This document shows, in pieces, positions 55,091 through 64,000 of a stretch of 64,000 nt of DNA; position 1 is the stretch's first letter; each line of letters begins with the position of its first letter. This DNA is from Chitinophagaceae bacterium (GTDB lineage: Bacteria > Bacteroidota > Bacteroidia > Chitinophagales > Chitinophagaceae): NCBI GenBank assembly GCA_016720745.1, contig JADKKA010000018.1, positions 744,001-808,000 of the forward strand, given 5' to 3'. The notes beneath the pieces were generated by a model. That model ran no database searches, was not told the origin of the DNA, and was given only the letters and a program-made list of their open reading frames with translations. Both the position numbers and the translations under genes were made by a program.

Positions 55091-57036
55091 ATGTCATACC
55101 CCTTCCAGATCCTTTCCCTGGAACAATATCATCAGGATTATGCAAGAAGTTTAAAAGAACCGGAAGCATTCTGGTCGGAAGTGGCCAATCATTTTACCTG
55201 GCATAAAAAATGGCAGCCTGATGAAAAAATACTGGAATGGAATTTCAAAGACCCCAAAGTAGAATGGTTCAAAGGAGCCAAACTCAATATTACCGAGAAT
55301 TGTATTGACCGTCACCTGGCCACGATGGGTGATAAACCTGCCTTTATCTGGGAGCCCAATGGTCCAGATGAAAGAGTACGGGTAGTGACCTATAACCGGC
55401 TGCACAAAAGAGTTTGTCAGGTGGCACAGATGCTGAAGAATAACGGAGTGAAAAAGGTGACCGGGTTTGTATTTATATGGGCATGGTACCCGAACTGGTG
55501 TATGCTGTTTTGGGTTGTGCCCGGATCGGTGCCATCCATTCCGTGATCTTCGGAGGATTCAGTGCCCAGAGTATTGCCGACCGGCTCTATGATGCCAATG
55601 CCGAATTCATTATTACCTGCGATGGTGCTTATAGAGGTGGCAAGGATATTCCCCTGAAATCAGTAATTGATGATGCGCTGATCGGCAATCGCCAGATTAA
55701 AAAAGTAATTGTATATACCCGCACCCGTATTCCCGTATCCATGATTAAAGGACGGGATGTATGGTGGGAAGATGAAATGGATATTGCCGAAGAACAGGTG
55801 GAAAAAAACGGCGTAGTGAGCTTTCCGGCAGAAGAAATGGATGCCGAGGACCCGCTCTTTATTTTATATACCAGTGGTTCAACCGGCAAACCCAAGGGCG
55901 TAGTACATAGTTGTGCGGGATATATGTTATGGACCACTTACACTTTTGTGAATGTATTCCAATACCAGCCCGGTGATATCCATTTTTGCACGGCTGATAT
56001 CGGCTGGATCACCGGACATAGTTATATCGTGTACGGTCCGCTCTGTGCCGGTGCCACTTCGCTGATGTTTGAAGGCATCCCCACCTGGCCGGATGCGGGA
56101 CGCTTCTGGGATATTATAGACAAGCACAAAGTAAATATTCTGTACACCGCACCCACAGCGATCCGCAGCCTGATGGGTTTTGGCCTGGAACCTTTAAAAG
56201 GAAAAGATCTTTCTTCATTAAAAATACTGGGTACCGTTGGCGAACCGATCAATGAAGAAGCCTGGCACTGGTACGATGATCATATCGGAAAAAATAAATG
56301 TCCGATTGTGGATACCTGGTGGCAGACAGAAACCGGTGGTTGCCTGATCTCCAATTTAGCAGGGATCACGCCAGCCAAAGCTTCCTGGGCAACGCTTCCG
56401 ATGCCGGGTGTTCAACCGGTACTGGTGGATGAAAACGGAAAAGAAGTCACCGAAAAAGATGAGCATGGTTTATTAAAAGGCAACCTCTGTATCCAGTCGC
56501 CCTGGCCTTCGATAATCCGTACCACCTGGGGGGATCATGAACGTTGCCGCACGAATTATTTCGCCACTTATGAAAATCTTTATTTCACCGGTGATGGTGC
56601 CCTGAAAGATGAGCATGGCAATTACCGCATCACCGGCCGCGTGGATGATGTACTCAACGTAAGCGGTCACCGGATTGGTACCGCCGAAGTAGAGAATGCC
56701 ATTAATATGCATGCCGGCGTGGTGGAAAGTGCTGTGGTGGGTTATCCGCATGATATCAAAGGACAGGGCATCTATGCCTATGTTATCTATAACGGACACC
56801 ATGGAGATGATGAACTCCGAAGAAAAGATATTCTGCAAACCGTTACCCGGATCATCGGACCAATCGCCAAGCCGGATAAAATTCAATTCGTTTCCGGTTT
56901 GCCAAAAACCCGTAGCGGAAAAATTATGCGGAGGATATTAAGAAAAATTGCAGAAGGAGAAACCTCCAGCCTGGGCGATACCAGTACCCTGTTGGATCCG
57001 GCCGTGGTAGAAGAAATCATGCATGGCAAATTGTAG
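55091..57036 (+). CDS. acs: Acetyl-CoA synthetase, frameshifted
   Basis: AMP-forming enzyme making acetyl-CoA from acetate, ATP and CoA, about 648 residues when repaired, the normal length. The first frame (55091) runs through MLKNNGVKK, then reads nonsense to 55546. The second frame, open through 55477, reads GDRVCIYMGMVPELVYAVLG and continues to 57036. One extra A or G at 55451-55457 restores VKKGDRV. Motifs: YTSGSTGKPKGVVHS (phosphate loop), DTWWQTETGG, and the C-terminal acetylation-site Lys in LPKTRSGKIMRR. It is divergent from the MFS carrier gene. Confidence 0.92.
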
Positions 57037-57042
57037 TCCATA

Positions 57043-57062
57043 AATACCCGGTACCGGGTATT
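57043..57062. repeat. Perfect 20-bp palindrome after acs
   Basis: AATACCCGGT followed by its reverse complement ACCGGGTATT, seven bases after the acs stop and 40 bases before the next start. There is no T tail. It may be an RNA hairpin or a protein-binding site. Confidence 0.7.
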
Positions 57063-57102
57063 GAACCAATTCCGCATTGGACCTATTTTGCCAAAAAGAA
57101 AT

Positions 57103-58176
57103 ATGTTCCGCCTTGCTCTGATCATCTATTGTTGCACTGGTATTGCTTTTTCCCAGTCCATCAATATCCCGGCACTGAAACCATCGGTAGTTCCCTTTAC
57201 GCCTGTTAAAGACCAGTACCTCTCTGCCACCTGCTGGAGTTTTTCCAGCACTTCCTTGCTGGAGAGCGAATTGCTCCGCCAGGGAAAGGGAGAAACCGAT
57301 ATCAGTGAAATGTTTATTGCCCGTCATTCTATGATGCGGAAAATCAAGAGGCACCTCCAGTTAAAAGGAGGAAATTTCTTTACGCCCGGGGGGCAGTTTC
57401 ATGATGCCATTTGGGTAATGAAAAACTATGGCCTGGTTCCCGAATCGGCCTATTCCGGTAAAGGGCGCGGGGAGAAGGATCACAACCATGGTGACATGGA
57501 CACATTGCTGAATGATATTGTCAAATACTGTATCAGTAATCAGATCACCGAGCTGAACAAGCGCCAGGAAATGGTAGTGGACAGTATTCTGGATCATTAT
57601 TACGGAACAGTCCCAACGGAGTTTGTTTACAAAGGGAAAACCTATACCCCCCGAACTTATAGCGATCAGTACCTTGGGCTTAATCCGGACGATTACCTGG
57701 AAATTACTTCCTATACACATCATCCGTTTTATACCCGTTTTGTACTGGAAGATAAATACAACTGGACGGGTGATGCTTACTGGAATGTGACACTGGATGA
57801 TTTTGTGAGTATCACCAATCATGCATTGGATAATGGATTCACCGTGGGGTGGGATGGGGATGCTGATGATCCGGATTTTCATTATAACGAGGGATATGCC
57901 AGCCTGAAAAACCCGCCATTGGGGGATCAGCAAAAAGCCCGTCAGCAGGCTTTTGACAACCAGACTACCTTACTGGATCATATGATGCATATTGTGGGCC
58001 GGGCACATCAAAACGGAGCAACCTGGTATTATGTCAAAAACTCCTGGGGACAAACCACCAATTCTACAGGTGGCTTTTTGTATATGCGGGAGGATTACTA
58101 CAAGATGCGAACCGTGGCAATGATCGTACATAAGAATGCCGTTCCTGCGCCAATCCGGAAAAAAATGGGGATATGA
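57103..58176 (+). CDS. Secreted papain-like (C1B, bleomycin-hydrolase-like) cysteine peptidase
   Basis: About 357 residues from ATG 57103 (MFRLALIIYCCTG), chosen for the signal peptide ending AFSQS. The papain-type site is visible: Gln38 and Cys44 in QYLSATCWSFSS (Q-x5-C), His in HMMHIVGRA and Asn in YVKNSWGQT. The layout (HSMMRKIKRHLQLKGGNFF, then GGQFHDAIWVMKNYG) matches the C1B group, whose intracellular members are aminopeptidases. This one is exported, as in other Bacteroidota. It follows acs by 66 bases but has its own terminator. Confidence 0.88.
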   Translation: MFRLALIIYCCTGIAFSQSINIPALKPSVVPFTPVKDQYLSATCWSFSSTSLLESELLRQGKGETDISEMFIARHSMMRKIKRHLQLKGGNFFTPGGQFHDAIWVMKNYGLVPESAYSGKGRGEKDHNHGDMDTLLNDIVKYCISNQITELNKRQEMVVDSILDHYYGTVPTEFVYKGKTYTPRTYSDQYLGLNPDDYLEITSYTHHPFYTRFVLEDKYNWTGDAYWNVTLDDFVSITNHALDNGFTVGWDGDADDPDFHYNEGYASLKNPPLGDQQKARQQAFDNQTTLLDHMMHIVGRAHQNGATWYYVKNSWGQTTNSTGGFLYMREDYYKMRTVAMIVHKNAVPAPIRKKMGI

Positions 58177-58189
58177 TCCTGTAAAAAAA

Positions 58190-58226
58190 TTAAAGCAGCA
58201 CGGATGGGCTGCTTTAAAAGGTTTTT
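58190..58226 (+). terminator. Intrinsic terminator after the cysteine peptidase gene
   Basis: Perfect ten-base stem TTAAAGCAGC / GCTGCTTTAA with an eight-base loop, then AAGG and TTTTT. Confidence 0.8.
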
Positions 58227-58367
58227 CTTAACGAGTTCGTTCTTACAAAGAACTAACGTAATTATCAGCAAAAAAGTTCCCTTTAGAATAAAAAAATAGG
58301 TTAAAACCCAACGAAATGAAGGCTAAAACCTACTTTTACGGCAACGGTTGTCCGTCACTGATATCTC

Positions 58368-59348
58368 ATGGAAAAAAAACCACTCCGACAACAGATCCGT
58401 TCAGTATTGCGCTGGACTGGCTGGGTATTACTGGTCCAGTTTCTGCTTATTAATATCAGCACGGCCTTTTATGCCGATAAGCTGACCCGCTTTTATACCA
58501 ACCTGCCCGAAGGGTATAGCAATAGCAGCGGAAATATCTTTACCAAATCCTGGAAACTTTTTACCGGGCCCCGTTATCCCCGTTCATCCAACCTGGAAGC
58601 GCCGGTATTTGCGATAGATACTGTCCGGCTGCAAACAAAGCAAGGACTGGCCATTAATGCCTGGTATGCTCCTGCGGATACAACGGCCAAAGGAACGGTG
58701 ATTCTTTTTCATGGAATTGGAGGGAGCAAAATGACACTGATCGACGAGGTCAATGAGTTCCGCTACCTGGGTTATAATATCATGATGGTTGATTTCAGGG
58801 GACATGGGAATAGCGAGGGGAACCGGACCACCATCGGTTATCGGGAGGCTGAAGAAGTTCGCCTGGCTTATGATTTTGTTCGGCAGAAAGGGGAGCAGCA
58901 TATTTTTATTTATGGGAGCTCGATGGGTGCGGTTTCTGTAGCAAGGGCCGTTTACCTCTATGAGATGAAGCTATCCGGACTGATTCTCGAGATGCCCTTT
59001 TATTCCTTACAAACCTATTTAAAAGCCCGGGCAGCACAGATCGGATTTCCTGCACAACCCTTTGCATTTTTTACCAGTTTCTGGATCGGCCTGGAAAAAG
59101 GTTTCAATGGCTATAAACACAAGACCACCCGTTATGCTGCAGCCATTAAATGCCCGGTTTTACTGACATGGGGCACACTGGATCATTATGTGAATGAAAA
59201 AGAGATCAGGACTATTTATGAAGCCATACCAGGCCCGCATAAAAGGCTGGTTGTTTATGAAGGAGCCAGTCATGAATCACTGCTGCGAAAAGATCCTGAA
59301 AAATGGAGGACTTCAACAGAAAGTTTTCTGCAGAGCCCGGGACAATAA
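58368..59348 (+). CDS. Alpha/beta hydrolase, membrane-anchored
   Basis: 326-residue serine hydrolase. An N-terminal hydrophobic segment (WTGWVLLVQFLLINISTAF, about 16-34) acts as anchor or signal. Core: HGIGG oxyanion turn (115-119), DFRGHGNSEG, nucleophile Ser185 in GSSMG, acid Asp in TWGTLDHYV and His in EGASHESLL. Substrate unknown; family members include lipases, esterases and peptidases. It converges on the L,D-transpeptidase gene with six bases between. Confidence 0.88.
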   Translation: MEKKPLRQQIRSVLRWTGWVLLVQFLLINISTAFYADKLTRFYTNLPEGYSNSSGNIFTKSWKLFTGPRYPRSSNLEAPVFAIDTVRLQTKQGLAINAWYAPADTTAKGTVILFHGIGGSKMTLIDEVNEFRYLGYNIMMVDFRGHGNSEGNRTTIGYREAEEVRLAYDFVRQKGEQHIFIYGSSMGAVSVARAVYLYEMKLSGLILEMPFYSLQTYLKARAAQIGFPAQPFAFFTSFWIGLEKGFNGYKHKTTRYAAAIKCPVLLTWGTLDHYVNEKEIRTIYEAIPGPHKRLVVYEGASHESLLRKDPEKWRTSTESFLQSPGQ

Positions 59349-59354
59349 GCCTGC

Positions 59355-59915
59355 TTATTTTTTGATGGTTACCTTGGTGCCTACTCCGGTAAACTGATAG
59401 ATCTCCGTTACATGTTCATTCTTCATGGAGATACAACCCAGGGTCCAGTTATTAAAACGGTCTACCACAAAATCTTCATGGGGCCAGGTACCATGGATAC
59501 CGATCCCGCCGCCAATACTGGCGTTGGCAGGGATTTCCCCCTTTTCTTTTCGTTTATTGAATTTTTCAATATCATCCGGTGTTGGATAGTCCAGGCTGAG
59601 AAAGCGACACCATTTTTCATGCACTCTTTTGGCCGCGATGCTGAATTTGCCCTCCGGCGTATTTTTATCCCCCTGCACTTTTTTGTCGTCCAGGCTGGGA
59701 TTCCCAAAAACAACCGGGTAAGTGGCATACCATCCTTTCTCATCATATACACTCAGTTCATAGTCGGATTTGTCAATCACAATCGAAATCTTTCCCACCG
59801 GACCAGCCGGACTATTGCCTCTTTTGTGCGCATCCGAATGACTGGATATTCGACCATCGATAGCCAGCATACTGCTCCCCAGGAATACAGAAGTAAGAAT
59901 GAAATAGTTTTTCAT
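59355..59915 (-). CDS. L,D-transpeptidase (YkuD fold)
   Basis: 186-residue exported enzyme that cross-links peptidoglycan or attaches proteins to it. The signal peptide is followed by the YkuD domain (about 41-185, ISIVIDKSDYELSVYDEKG). The active site is His141 (GIGIHGTW) and Cys161 in TLGCISM. Compared with the usual SxGCIRM the residues Ser-His are replaced by Trp-Thr-Leu before GC, as in the Bacteroidota subgroup. It stands alone on the minus strand. Confidence 0.9.
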   Translation of the reverse strand: MKNYFILTSVFLGSSMLAIDGRISSHSDAHKRGNSPAGPVGKISIVIDKSDYELSVYDEKGWYATYPVVFGNPSLDDKKVQGDKNTPEGKFSIAAKRVHEKWCRFLSLDYPTPDDIEKFNKRKEKGEIPANASIGGGIGIHGTWPHEDFVVDRFNNWTLGCISMKNEHVTEIYQFTGVGTKVTIKK

Positions 59916-60148
59916 GTGCCTTAGTGGTTTCTAAAGGGTAAAATATAACCTGAAACAGCCCAAAAGTTCGGATGCATTTCCTGTTCTGCCGGGGCAGACA
60001 GGCTGGTGGGAGCATGTAATTGGTAATGGGCTGTGATCAGTACCGTCATCCTTCAAACGCAATGCCACGGATCTTTATTTCTTACTGTGGAAATGTTTTA
60101 ACGCGGCATTTAGAAAATCTACCCGGGAACAATACGGTGCATAAAAAA

Positions 60149-60175
60149 ACCGGTTCCCCTCAAAGAGGAACCGGT
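60149..60175. terminator. Bidirectional intrinsic terminator
   Basis: Perfect nine-base stem ACCGGTTCC / GGAACCGGT with a nine-base loop, an A7 run on the left (T run for the minus-strand barrel gene ending at 60197) and TTTTTT on the right. Confidence 0.85.
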
Positions 60176-60196
60176 GAATTTTTTGTATGGTGCCAG

Positions 60197-61060
60197 TTAA
60201 AAATGACTGAAGCGGAACCCGAAATTGTAAGGGGTGATATCCAATCCCCTTTCATACATTCCTTTCATGGCATAAGAACCGTAGAAACGAACCGGGCCCA
60301 GGGTGAGCTCGCCGATATAGGAGAGCTTCCATTTTTCGAGATCAAAATCATCTTTTACTTTCCTTTTTCCTTCGTCGGAATTTTTGGTTTTGTTCCTGGC
60401 GGTATACAGGTAGCCGGCGCTGATACCGGCGCTAAAACCAAATCCTCTCTTGCGGTTTGGGGTAAAGTTGAAGTTCAGCATGATCGGAACGGTCAGGTAA
60501 TCAGCTGCAAGTTTATCCTTGCTGTAACTGCGACCGGGTGTTGCGTCCAGTGATAAAACCGGAGCATTGGGAACGGCAGGAGGGTTGGGGTCAAAACGAA
60601 CATTTCTTTTGAAATGGTAATTATTCAGTTCCAGTCCTAATCCGTATTTCAGATTCACCACATGTTTGGCCACATTCATTTTTTGCATGAAGAACCACAC
60701 GTTCACATTTCTGGATTTTCCGTCTTTCAGTTCCAGCCAGGTTTCATTACTGCCGGGAGCATAAGCCTGGGCGGCGGCGCTGGCATAATTAGTATTGTCG
60801 TTATAGTTTGAAAAGCCCACATCAAAAATCCACCAGTTAGTGGTGAGATTGGCTGGCTTATCACTGTTCCGGCGATTCCGCATCTTATATTCACGGTCAT
60901 GAATTACTTGACGCTCTTTTGTTCCGGGTTTACGGATGATGGTAATGCCGCCGATCCGGATGGTATCGTAAACAGGAGTTTGTTTACCGGTGGTATCGGT
61001 TTGGGCCAGACTGCTAAGGGCGAGACATACTGCTCCGCATAGGGTAAAAATCCTTTTCAT
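60197..61060 (-). CDS. Outer-membrane beta-barrel protein of the sigma/anti-sigma operon
   Basis: About 288 residues from ATG 61060 (MKRIFTLCGAVCLAL); this start has a signal peptide ending SLAQ and clears the upstream gene's stop at 61114, unlike the ATG at 61117. After a short periplasmic region (VYDTIRIGGITIIRKPGTKE) it reads as a PorT/OmpW-like small barrel (NLKYGLGLELNNYHF, FGFSAGISAGYLYT) ending FGFRFSHF. It follows the anti-sigma-like gene and is probably part of the same envelope-response operon. Confidence 0.78.
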   Translation of the reverse strand: MKRIFTLCGAVCLALSSLAQTDTTGKQTPVYDTIRIGGITIIRKPGTKERQVIHDREYKMRNRRNSDKPANLTTNWWIFDVGFSNYNDNTNYASAAAQAYAPGSNETWLELKDGKSRNVNVWFFMQKMNVAKHVVNLKYGLGLELNNYHFKRNVRFDPNPPAVPNAPVLSLDATPGRSYSKDKLAADYLTVPIMLNFNFTPNRKRGFGFSAGISAGYLYTARNKTKNSDEGKRKVKDDFDLEKWKLSYIGELTLGPVRFYGSYAMKGMYERGLDITPYNFGFRFSHF

Positions 61061-61113
61061 AATTTTCTTTTTATTAATGTCTGATGATAAATCAAACTGA
61101 AACAAATGAACCA

Positions 61114-62244
61114 TCATTTCAGTTTAAAAGAAAGACCAGCTACCAGTAAACGATTGTCATCAGTAGGGTCAATATTCGTTCTTTTTTCAAAAGTGCGGGC
61201 AATCTTCCGGAAGAGGCCACGGCTTTTGTTCTTTTTTCCTTCTGTTTCTGCAAGCGGCTCATTGTTGTTTGTATAAGTAGCTTGTATAATGTCTGACGGT
61301 TGAGGGTTAGCAGATGTTACAACAGCATTTGTAGCGGGAATATTATTTTCTTTCACGTTCATGGCCAGCGCATCCTTTGGCCCGGGGGTATTGATCAGAT
61401 TAGGATTGTTCACCGGGCGGGGCAGGTTATTGGTGGGTTGAATGACAGGGGTCAGATTGGCAACTGCTTCTTCATCCTTTATATCAGGTAAACTGTTTTT
61501 CGGGGAAGGATTGACTGTAGTCTTGTTTTTCGGTTCCCGAGAAGTACTGGTATTGATGTTTGCCTGATCCTCAGAAATAACAGTTGCTTTTGTTTTGTCA
61601 GTGGAAAAGGGATTTTCTGCAATCACTACCTGCTGATTATTGACAGGGTTAGATGATTCGTTATTTTCAGGAACTATATTCTTTCCGGGTACATTAGTTG
61701 GCGTTTTGGCAACTTCAGGCTGATCGGTATTCGGTTTTTTATTAACGATCAGGAAAGCAGTAATGCCCAAGATAATCACCAGGATAGCCGCCGCTGCTCT
61801 CCAGTAAAAAGGCAAAATCCTTCTTGTTTTTTCTTCTTTCCGGTAAAGCGTGGATTTATCAGGGAACACAACCAGTTCAGGCTGCAGTTTGGTTTTTTGC
61901 AGCAGATCCATTGTATGGCGGGCAGCCGTGTTAGCTTCAACATAGGCTTCCACCTGCCTTCTCTGATCGGGCAGCAATTCATCATCGATATATAAGGAGA
62001 ACCATTCTTCCTGATTGGTAATACTGATCTGGGGCTGACCATTTTCTTTCATCAGTTCTTCCTTGCCATCAAATACAATATGGCCATCCGGAACCAGTTT
62101 GTATTGGAGCAGGATATCCAGTTCTTCTTTCAGGTCAGGATGTAATTGCACAAAATCTTCCACCATCCGGCGGGCGGCCGGATCCAGTTCATTATCCATA
62201 TACAGGATAAAGAACTCTTCGTAATTATGGCGGTTGATCAGCAT
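61114..62244 (-). CDS. Membrane anti-sigma-like protein with a duplicated N-terminal module
   Basis: 376 residues. Residues about 6-65 and 76-135 are tandem copies of one module: both have EE(F/W)F.LY.D.EL, RR.VE..V and VF..K..L. Neither has the HxxxCxxC zinc motif. A single membrane helix (AAAAILVIILGITAFLIV, about 150-167) follows, then a long low-complexity Asn/Pro/Thr periplasmic region and a short basic end. It starts 15 bases after the ECF sigma gene, so it is probably the cognate anti-sigma; its sensory partner is unknown. Confidence 0.75.
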   Translation of the reverse strand: MLINRHNYEEFFILYMDNELDPAARRMVEDFVQLHPDLKEELDILLQYKLVPDGHIVFDGKEELMKENGQPQISITNQEEWFSLYIDDELLPDQRRQVEAYVEANTAARHTMDLLQKTKLQPELVVFPDKSTLYRKEEKTRRILPFYWRAAAAILVIILGITAFLIVNKKPNTDQPEVAKTPTNVPGKNIVPENNESSNPVNNQQVVIAENPFSTDKTKATVISEDQANINTSTSREPKNKTTVNPSPKNSLPDIKDEEAVANLTPVIQPTNNLPRPVNNPNLINTPGPKDALAMNVKENNIPATNAVVTSANPQPSDIIQATYTNNNEPLAETEGKKNKSRGLFRKIARTFEKRTNIDPTDDNRLLVAGLSFKLK

Positions 62245-62259
62245 TAAACTTTTACTTTA

Positions 62260-62745
62260 TTATATAACATTTTCCACTCTTACCAGGTATTCTTTTAATT
62301 GTACCCGGGCCCGGTGGAGGTATACTTTTACCTGACTTTCATTCAAATTCATGATCCTTCCGATTTCCTCATAACTATAACCTTCATAATCCTTCAGCAG
62401 TACAAGGGATCGCTGTGTTTCGCTGAGTCGTTCAAGGGCTTCATCCAGCACTTTCTTCAAGTTATTGACCGGCCGGCTTTCCACCCGGGTCTCCTCACTG
62501 AATTCTTCCCGAAGACTGATTCTCTTCACTTTCCGGATATGATCAATCATCTGGTGATAGGCCACTGTAAAAAGATAGGACTTGCTCTTGGTGGCATCCA
62601 CATCCTCCCGGTTGCGCCACATTTTTTCAAATGCAGTCTGTACCACATCCCTGGCGTCCTCCTCATGCCGGAGGTTCTTCAGGATGAAGCGGTACACATT
62701 GTCTGCATAAGCAGTCACGCATTCATTATATTCTCTTTCAGTCAT
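62260..62745 (-). CDS. ECF-type RNA polymerase sigma factor
   Basis: 161-residue sigma factor. Region 2 (YNECVTAYADNVYRFILKNL, HEEDARDVVQTAFEKMWRN, SYLFTVAYHQMIDHIRK) and region 4 (LSETQRSLVLLKDYEGYSYEEIG) with the helix-turn-helix near residues 120-150 (RIMNLNESQVKVYLHRAR) are present. It probably drives its own operon with the anti-sigma-like and barrel genes in response to envelope stress; no target promoter sequence can be defined here. The secreted-peptide gene ending at 62870 lies 124 bases upstream. Confidence 0.93.
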   Translation of the reverse strand: MTEREYNECVTAYADNVYRFILKNLRHEEDARDVVQTAFEKMWRNREDVDATKSKSYLFTVAYHQMIDHIRKVKRISLREEFSEETRVESRPVNNLKKVLDEALERLSETQRSLVLLKDYEGYSYEEIGRIMNLNESQVKVYLHRARVQLKEYLVRVENVI

Positions 62746-62869
62746 TAGCCGGTTTGGAAATGCAGTTTACCAAAATTGGCGGTCTGCCAGAAATAAAACG
62801 GACAGCCCGCCGGATAGTTACAGGAAAAATAAAAAAAATCGGATCTGTTATTTGTCTGAAAATCAGCCT

Positions 62870-63091
62870 TTAAAGCGGTGTAACTGTGATAAACTGGCGC
62901 GACATACTCTCCATGATCAGTTCACCGGTTCCATTTTTGGGAGTCTTTACATCACAATCGGGCAGTTTTTTCTGGCAGCAGGTGGGGTCCTCAATCTTCT
63001 TACTGCTTGGAGATGAAGAAGTTAGAGTAATGAAAGCTGTTCCCAGGACCAGTACAGCGGCAGTGATAAACAGTATATTAATCTTCTTCAT
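62870..63091 (-). CDS. Small secreted protein with paired cysteines
   Basis: 73 residues with a signal peptide (NILFITAAVLVLGTAFITL, about 4-22). The mature part has EDPTCCQKKLPDCDVKTPKNG with three cysteines and a C-terminal segment ELIMESMSRQFITVTPL. No family recognised. The stop lies 124 bases before the ECF sigma gene. It may be a separate unit. Confidence 0.6.
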   Translation of the reverse strand: MKKINILFITAAVLVLGTAFITLTSSSPSSKKIEDPTCCQKKLPDCDVKTPKNGTGELIMESMSRQFITVTPL

Positions 63092-63269
63092 GGTTGTGGT
63101 TTAGGTGTTTGACGAAGCTTTTGCTTAAAATGTTACTGTAAACATAAAAATATTGCGGAGGCCCTCCAACCGGATTATGACGAAACGCTGATTCAATAGC
63201 ATAGAGTGTCGGAATCGGCCGTTGAACTGCAAGCCGATTTTGAAAAGCGGGGGGTGAGTGGTTCTCTTT

Positions 63270-63277
63270 TATATTTG
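63270..63277 (+). promoter_or_regulatory. Exact -7 element upstream of kbl
   Basis: TATATTTG matches TAnnTTTG exactly, 16 bases before the kbl ATG. The nearest TTTG upstream (63239-63242) is 27 bases away, longer than usual. Confidence 0.4.
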
Positions 63278-63293
63278 CCACAAACTAAGCCAT

Positions 63294-64000
63294 ATGAATG
63301 AGCAACTGGTACAACGCATAGCCCGTGAACTGGAAGAGATCAACCAATCAGGACTCTTTAAAAAAGAAAGAATTATTGAAAGTCAGCAGGGTGCCTCCAT
63401 TATTGTAAACGGTAAATCGGTATTGAATTTTTGTGCCAATAATTACCTGGGATTATCCAGTCACCCGAAAGTGATAGCAGCAGCCCATGAAGCGATTGAT
63501 CACCGCGGTTATGGTATGAGCAGTGTGCGGTTTATCTGCGGCACACAGGATATACATAAAACACTGGAGGAAAAAATTTCTGCCTTCCTGGGTACCGAGG
63601 ATACGATATTATATGCAGCAGCATTTGATGCCAATGGTGGTGTATTTGAGCCATTGTTCAATGAAGATGATGCCATCATTTCTGATGCATTGAACCATGC
63701 TTCCATTATTGATGGGGTCCGTTTATGCAAGGCGCAGCGGTTTCGGTATGAACATAATAATATGGAAGACCTGGAGGCAAAACTAAAAGAAGCGGCTAAC
63801 TGCCGTTCCCGGGTGATTGTAACGGATGGGTCCTTCAGTATGGATGGTACTATTGCGCAGCTGGACAAGATTGTGGAGATGGCTGAAAAATATGATTCGG
63901 CCATCATGGTTGACGAATGCCACTCCTCCGGCTTTCTTGGAAAAACAGGAAGAGGTACCCACGAGTACAGGGGCGTGATGGGGAAAATTGATATCATTAC
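63294..64000 (+). CDS. kbl: Glycine C-acetyltransferase (2-amino-3-ketobutyrate CoA ligase), cut by the right edge
   Basis: PLP enzyme of threonine breakdown, forming glycine and acetyl-CoA from 2-amino-3-oxobutanoate. About 235 N-terminal residues are in the window, from ATG 63294 (MNEQLVQRIARELEEI). Family phrases: NFCANNYLGLSSHPKVI, GYGMSSVRFICGTQDIHKTLE, SDALNHASIIDGVRL, DGSFSMDGTIAQLDKI and VDECHSSGFLGKTGRGT, where the Asp and His bind the cofactor. The PLP-binding lysine lies beyond the window. Other alpha-oxoamine synthases are less likely given GTQDIHKTLE. Confidence 0.92.
   Translation, partial: MNEQLVQRIARELEEINQSGLFKKERIIESQQGASIIVNGKSVLNFCANNYLGLSSHPKVIAAAHEAIDHRGYGMSSVRFICGTQDIHKTLEEKISAFLGTEDTILYAAAFDANGGVFEPLFNEDDAIISDALNHASIIDGVRLCKAQRFRYEHNNMEDLEAKLKEAANCRSRVIVTDGSFSMDGTIAQLDKIVEMAEKYDSAIMVDECHSSGFLGKTGRGTHEYRGVMGKIDII

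Overview
The window reads as chromosomal DNA of a Bacteroidota bacterium, most likely of the Chitinophagales/Chitinophagaceae type. Supporting signs are two proteins with gliding-motility-associated C-termini and one with a type-A type IX secretion sorting tail, a GldA-like ABC ATPase, the DUF1800/DUF1501 exported pair, many lipoproteins and outer-membrane barrels, promoters of the Bacteroidota TTTG/TAnnTTTG kind, and weak Shine-Dalgarno use. The assignment is inference; there is no rRNA or tRNA in the window to test it.

Layout. 1-12.6 kb: a transglutaminase-like protein cut by the left edge, a fused KorA subunit without its KorB partner, a serpin-like lipoprotein, a lipoprotein, an HD-domain/Pycsar-effector-like membrane protein, a SdiA-regulated-like lipoprotein, a PAP2 phosphatase and a 1224-residue metallophosphoesterase/beta-barrel fusion. 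12.7-19 kb: a divergent barrel paralogue of that fusion, a GAF-domain protein and a DUF6089-like membrane protein. 19-25.2 kb: an exported DUF1501-DUF1800-propeller cluster and a low-GC lipoprotein islet. 25.2-34.9 kb: housekeeping genes (nth, a DivIC/FtsB-like protein, eno, an M16 peptidase, gldA) with heptamer-repeat spacers.

34.9-46 kb is an inorganic-carbon island: NhaD-type antiporter, two beta-carbonic anhydrases, two SulP transporters and the DabA/DabB pair, with a small secreted protein between the anhydrases. It gives a coherent picture of sodium- or proton-driven bicarbonate accumulation in what otherwise looks like a heterotroph. 46-52.7 kb is a leftward operon for an ABC/HlyD/TolC export system followed by a zinc-ribbon protein and a TerC protein, led by a small secreted protein with a palindrome-flanked promoter. 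52.7-57 kb holds an MHS-type MFS carrier, a small membrane protein and acetyl-CoA synthetase. 57-64 kb holds a bleomycin-hydrolase-like peptidase, an alpha/beta hydrolase, an L,D-transpeptidase, an ECF sigma/anti-sigma/barrel operon and the start of kbl.

Four otherwise intact genes (the transglutaminase-like gene, the serpin-like gene, the ABC exporter and acs) are each broken by what looks like one missing base in a homopolymer. This points to indel errors in the assembly rather than four decayed genes. The most unusual items are the Dab/SulP/carbonic-anhydrase island, the HD-PycTM protein, the possible secreted-kinase-like module in the two barrel proteins, and the regulated promoter and folded intercistronic RNA of the export operon.
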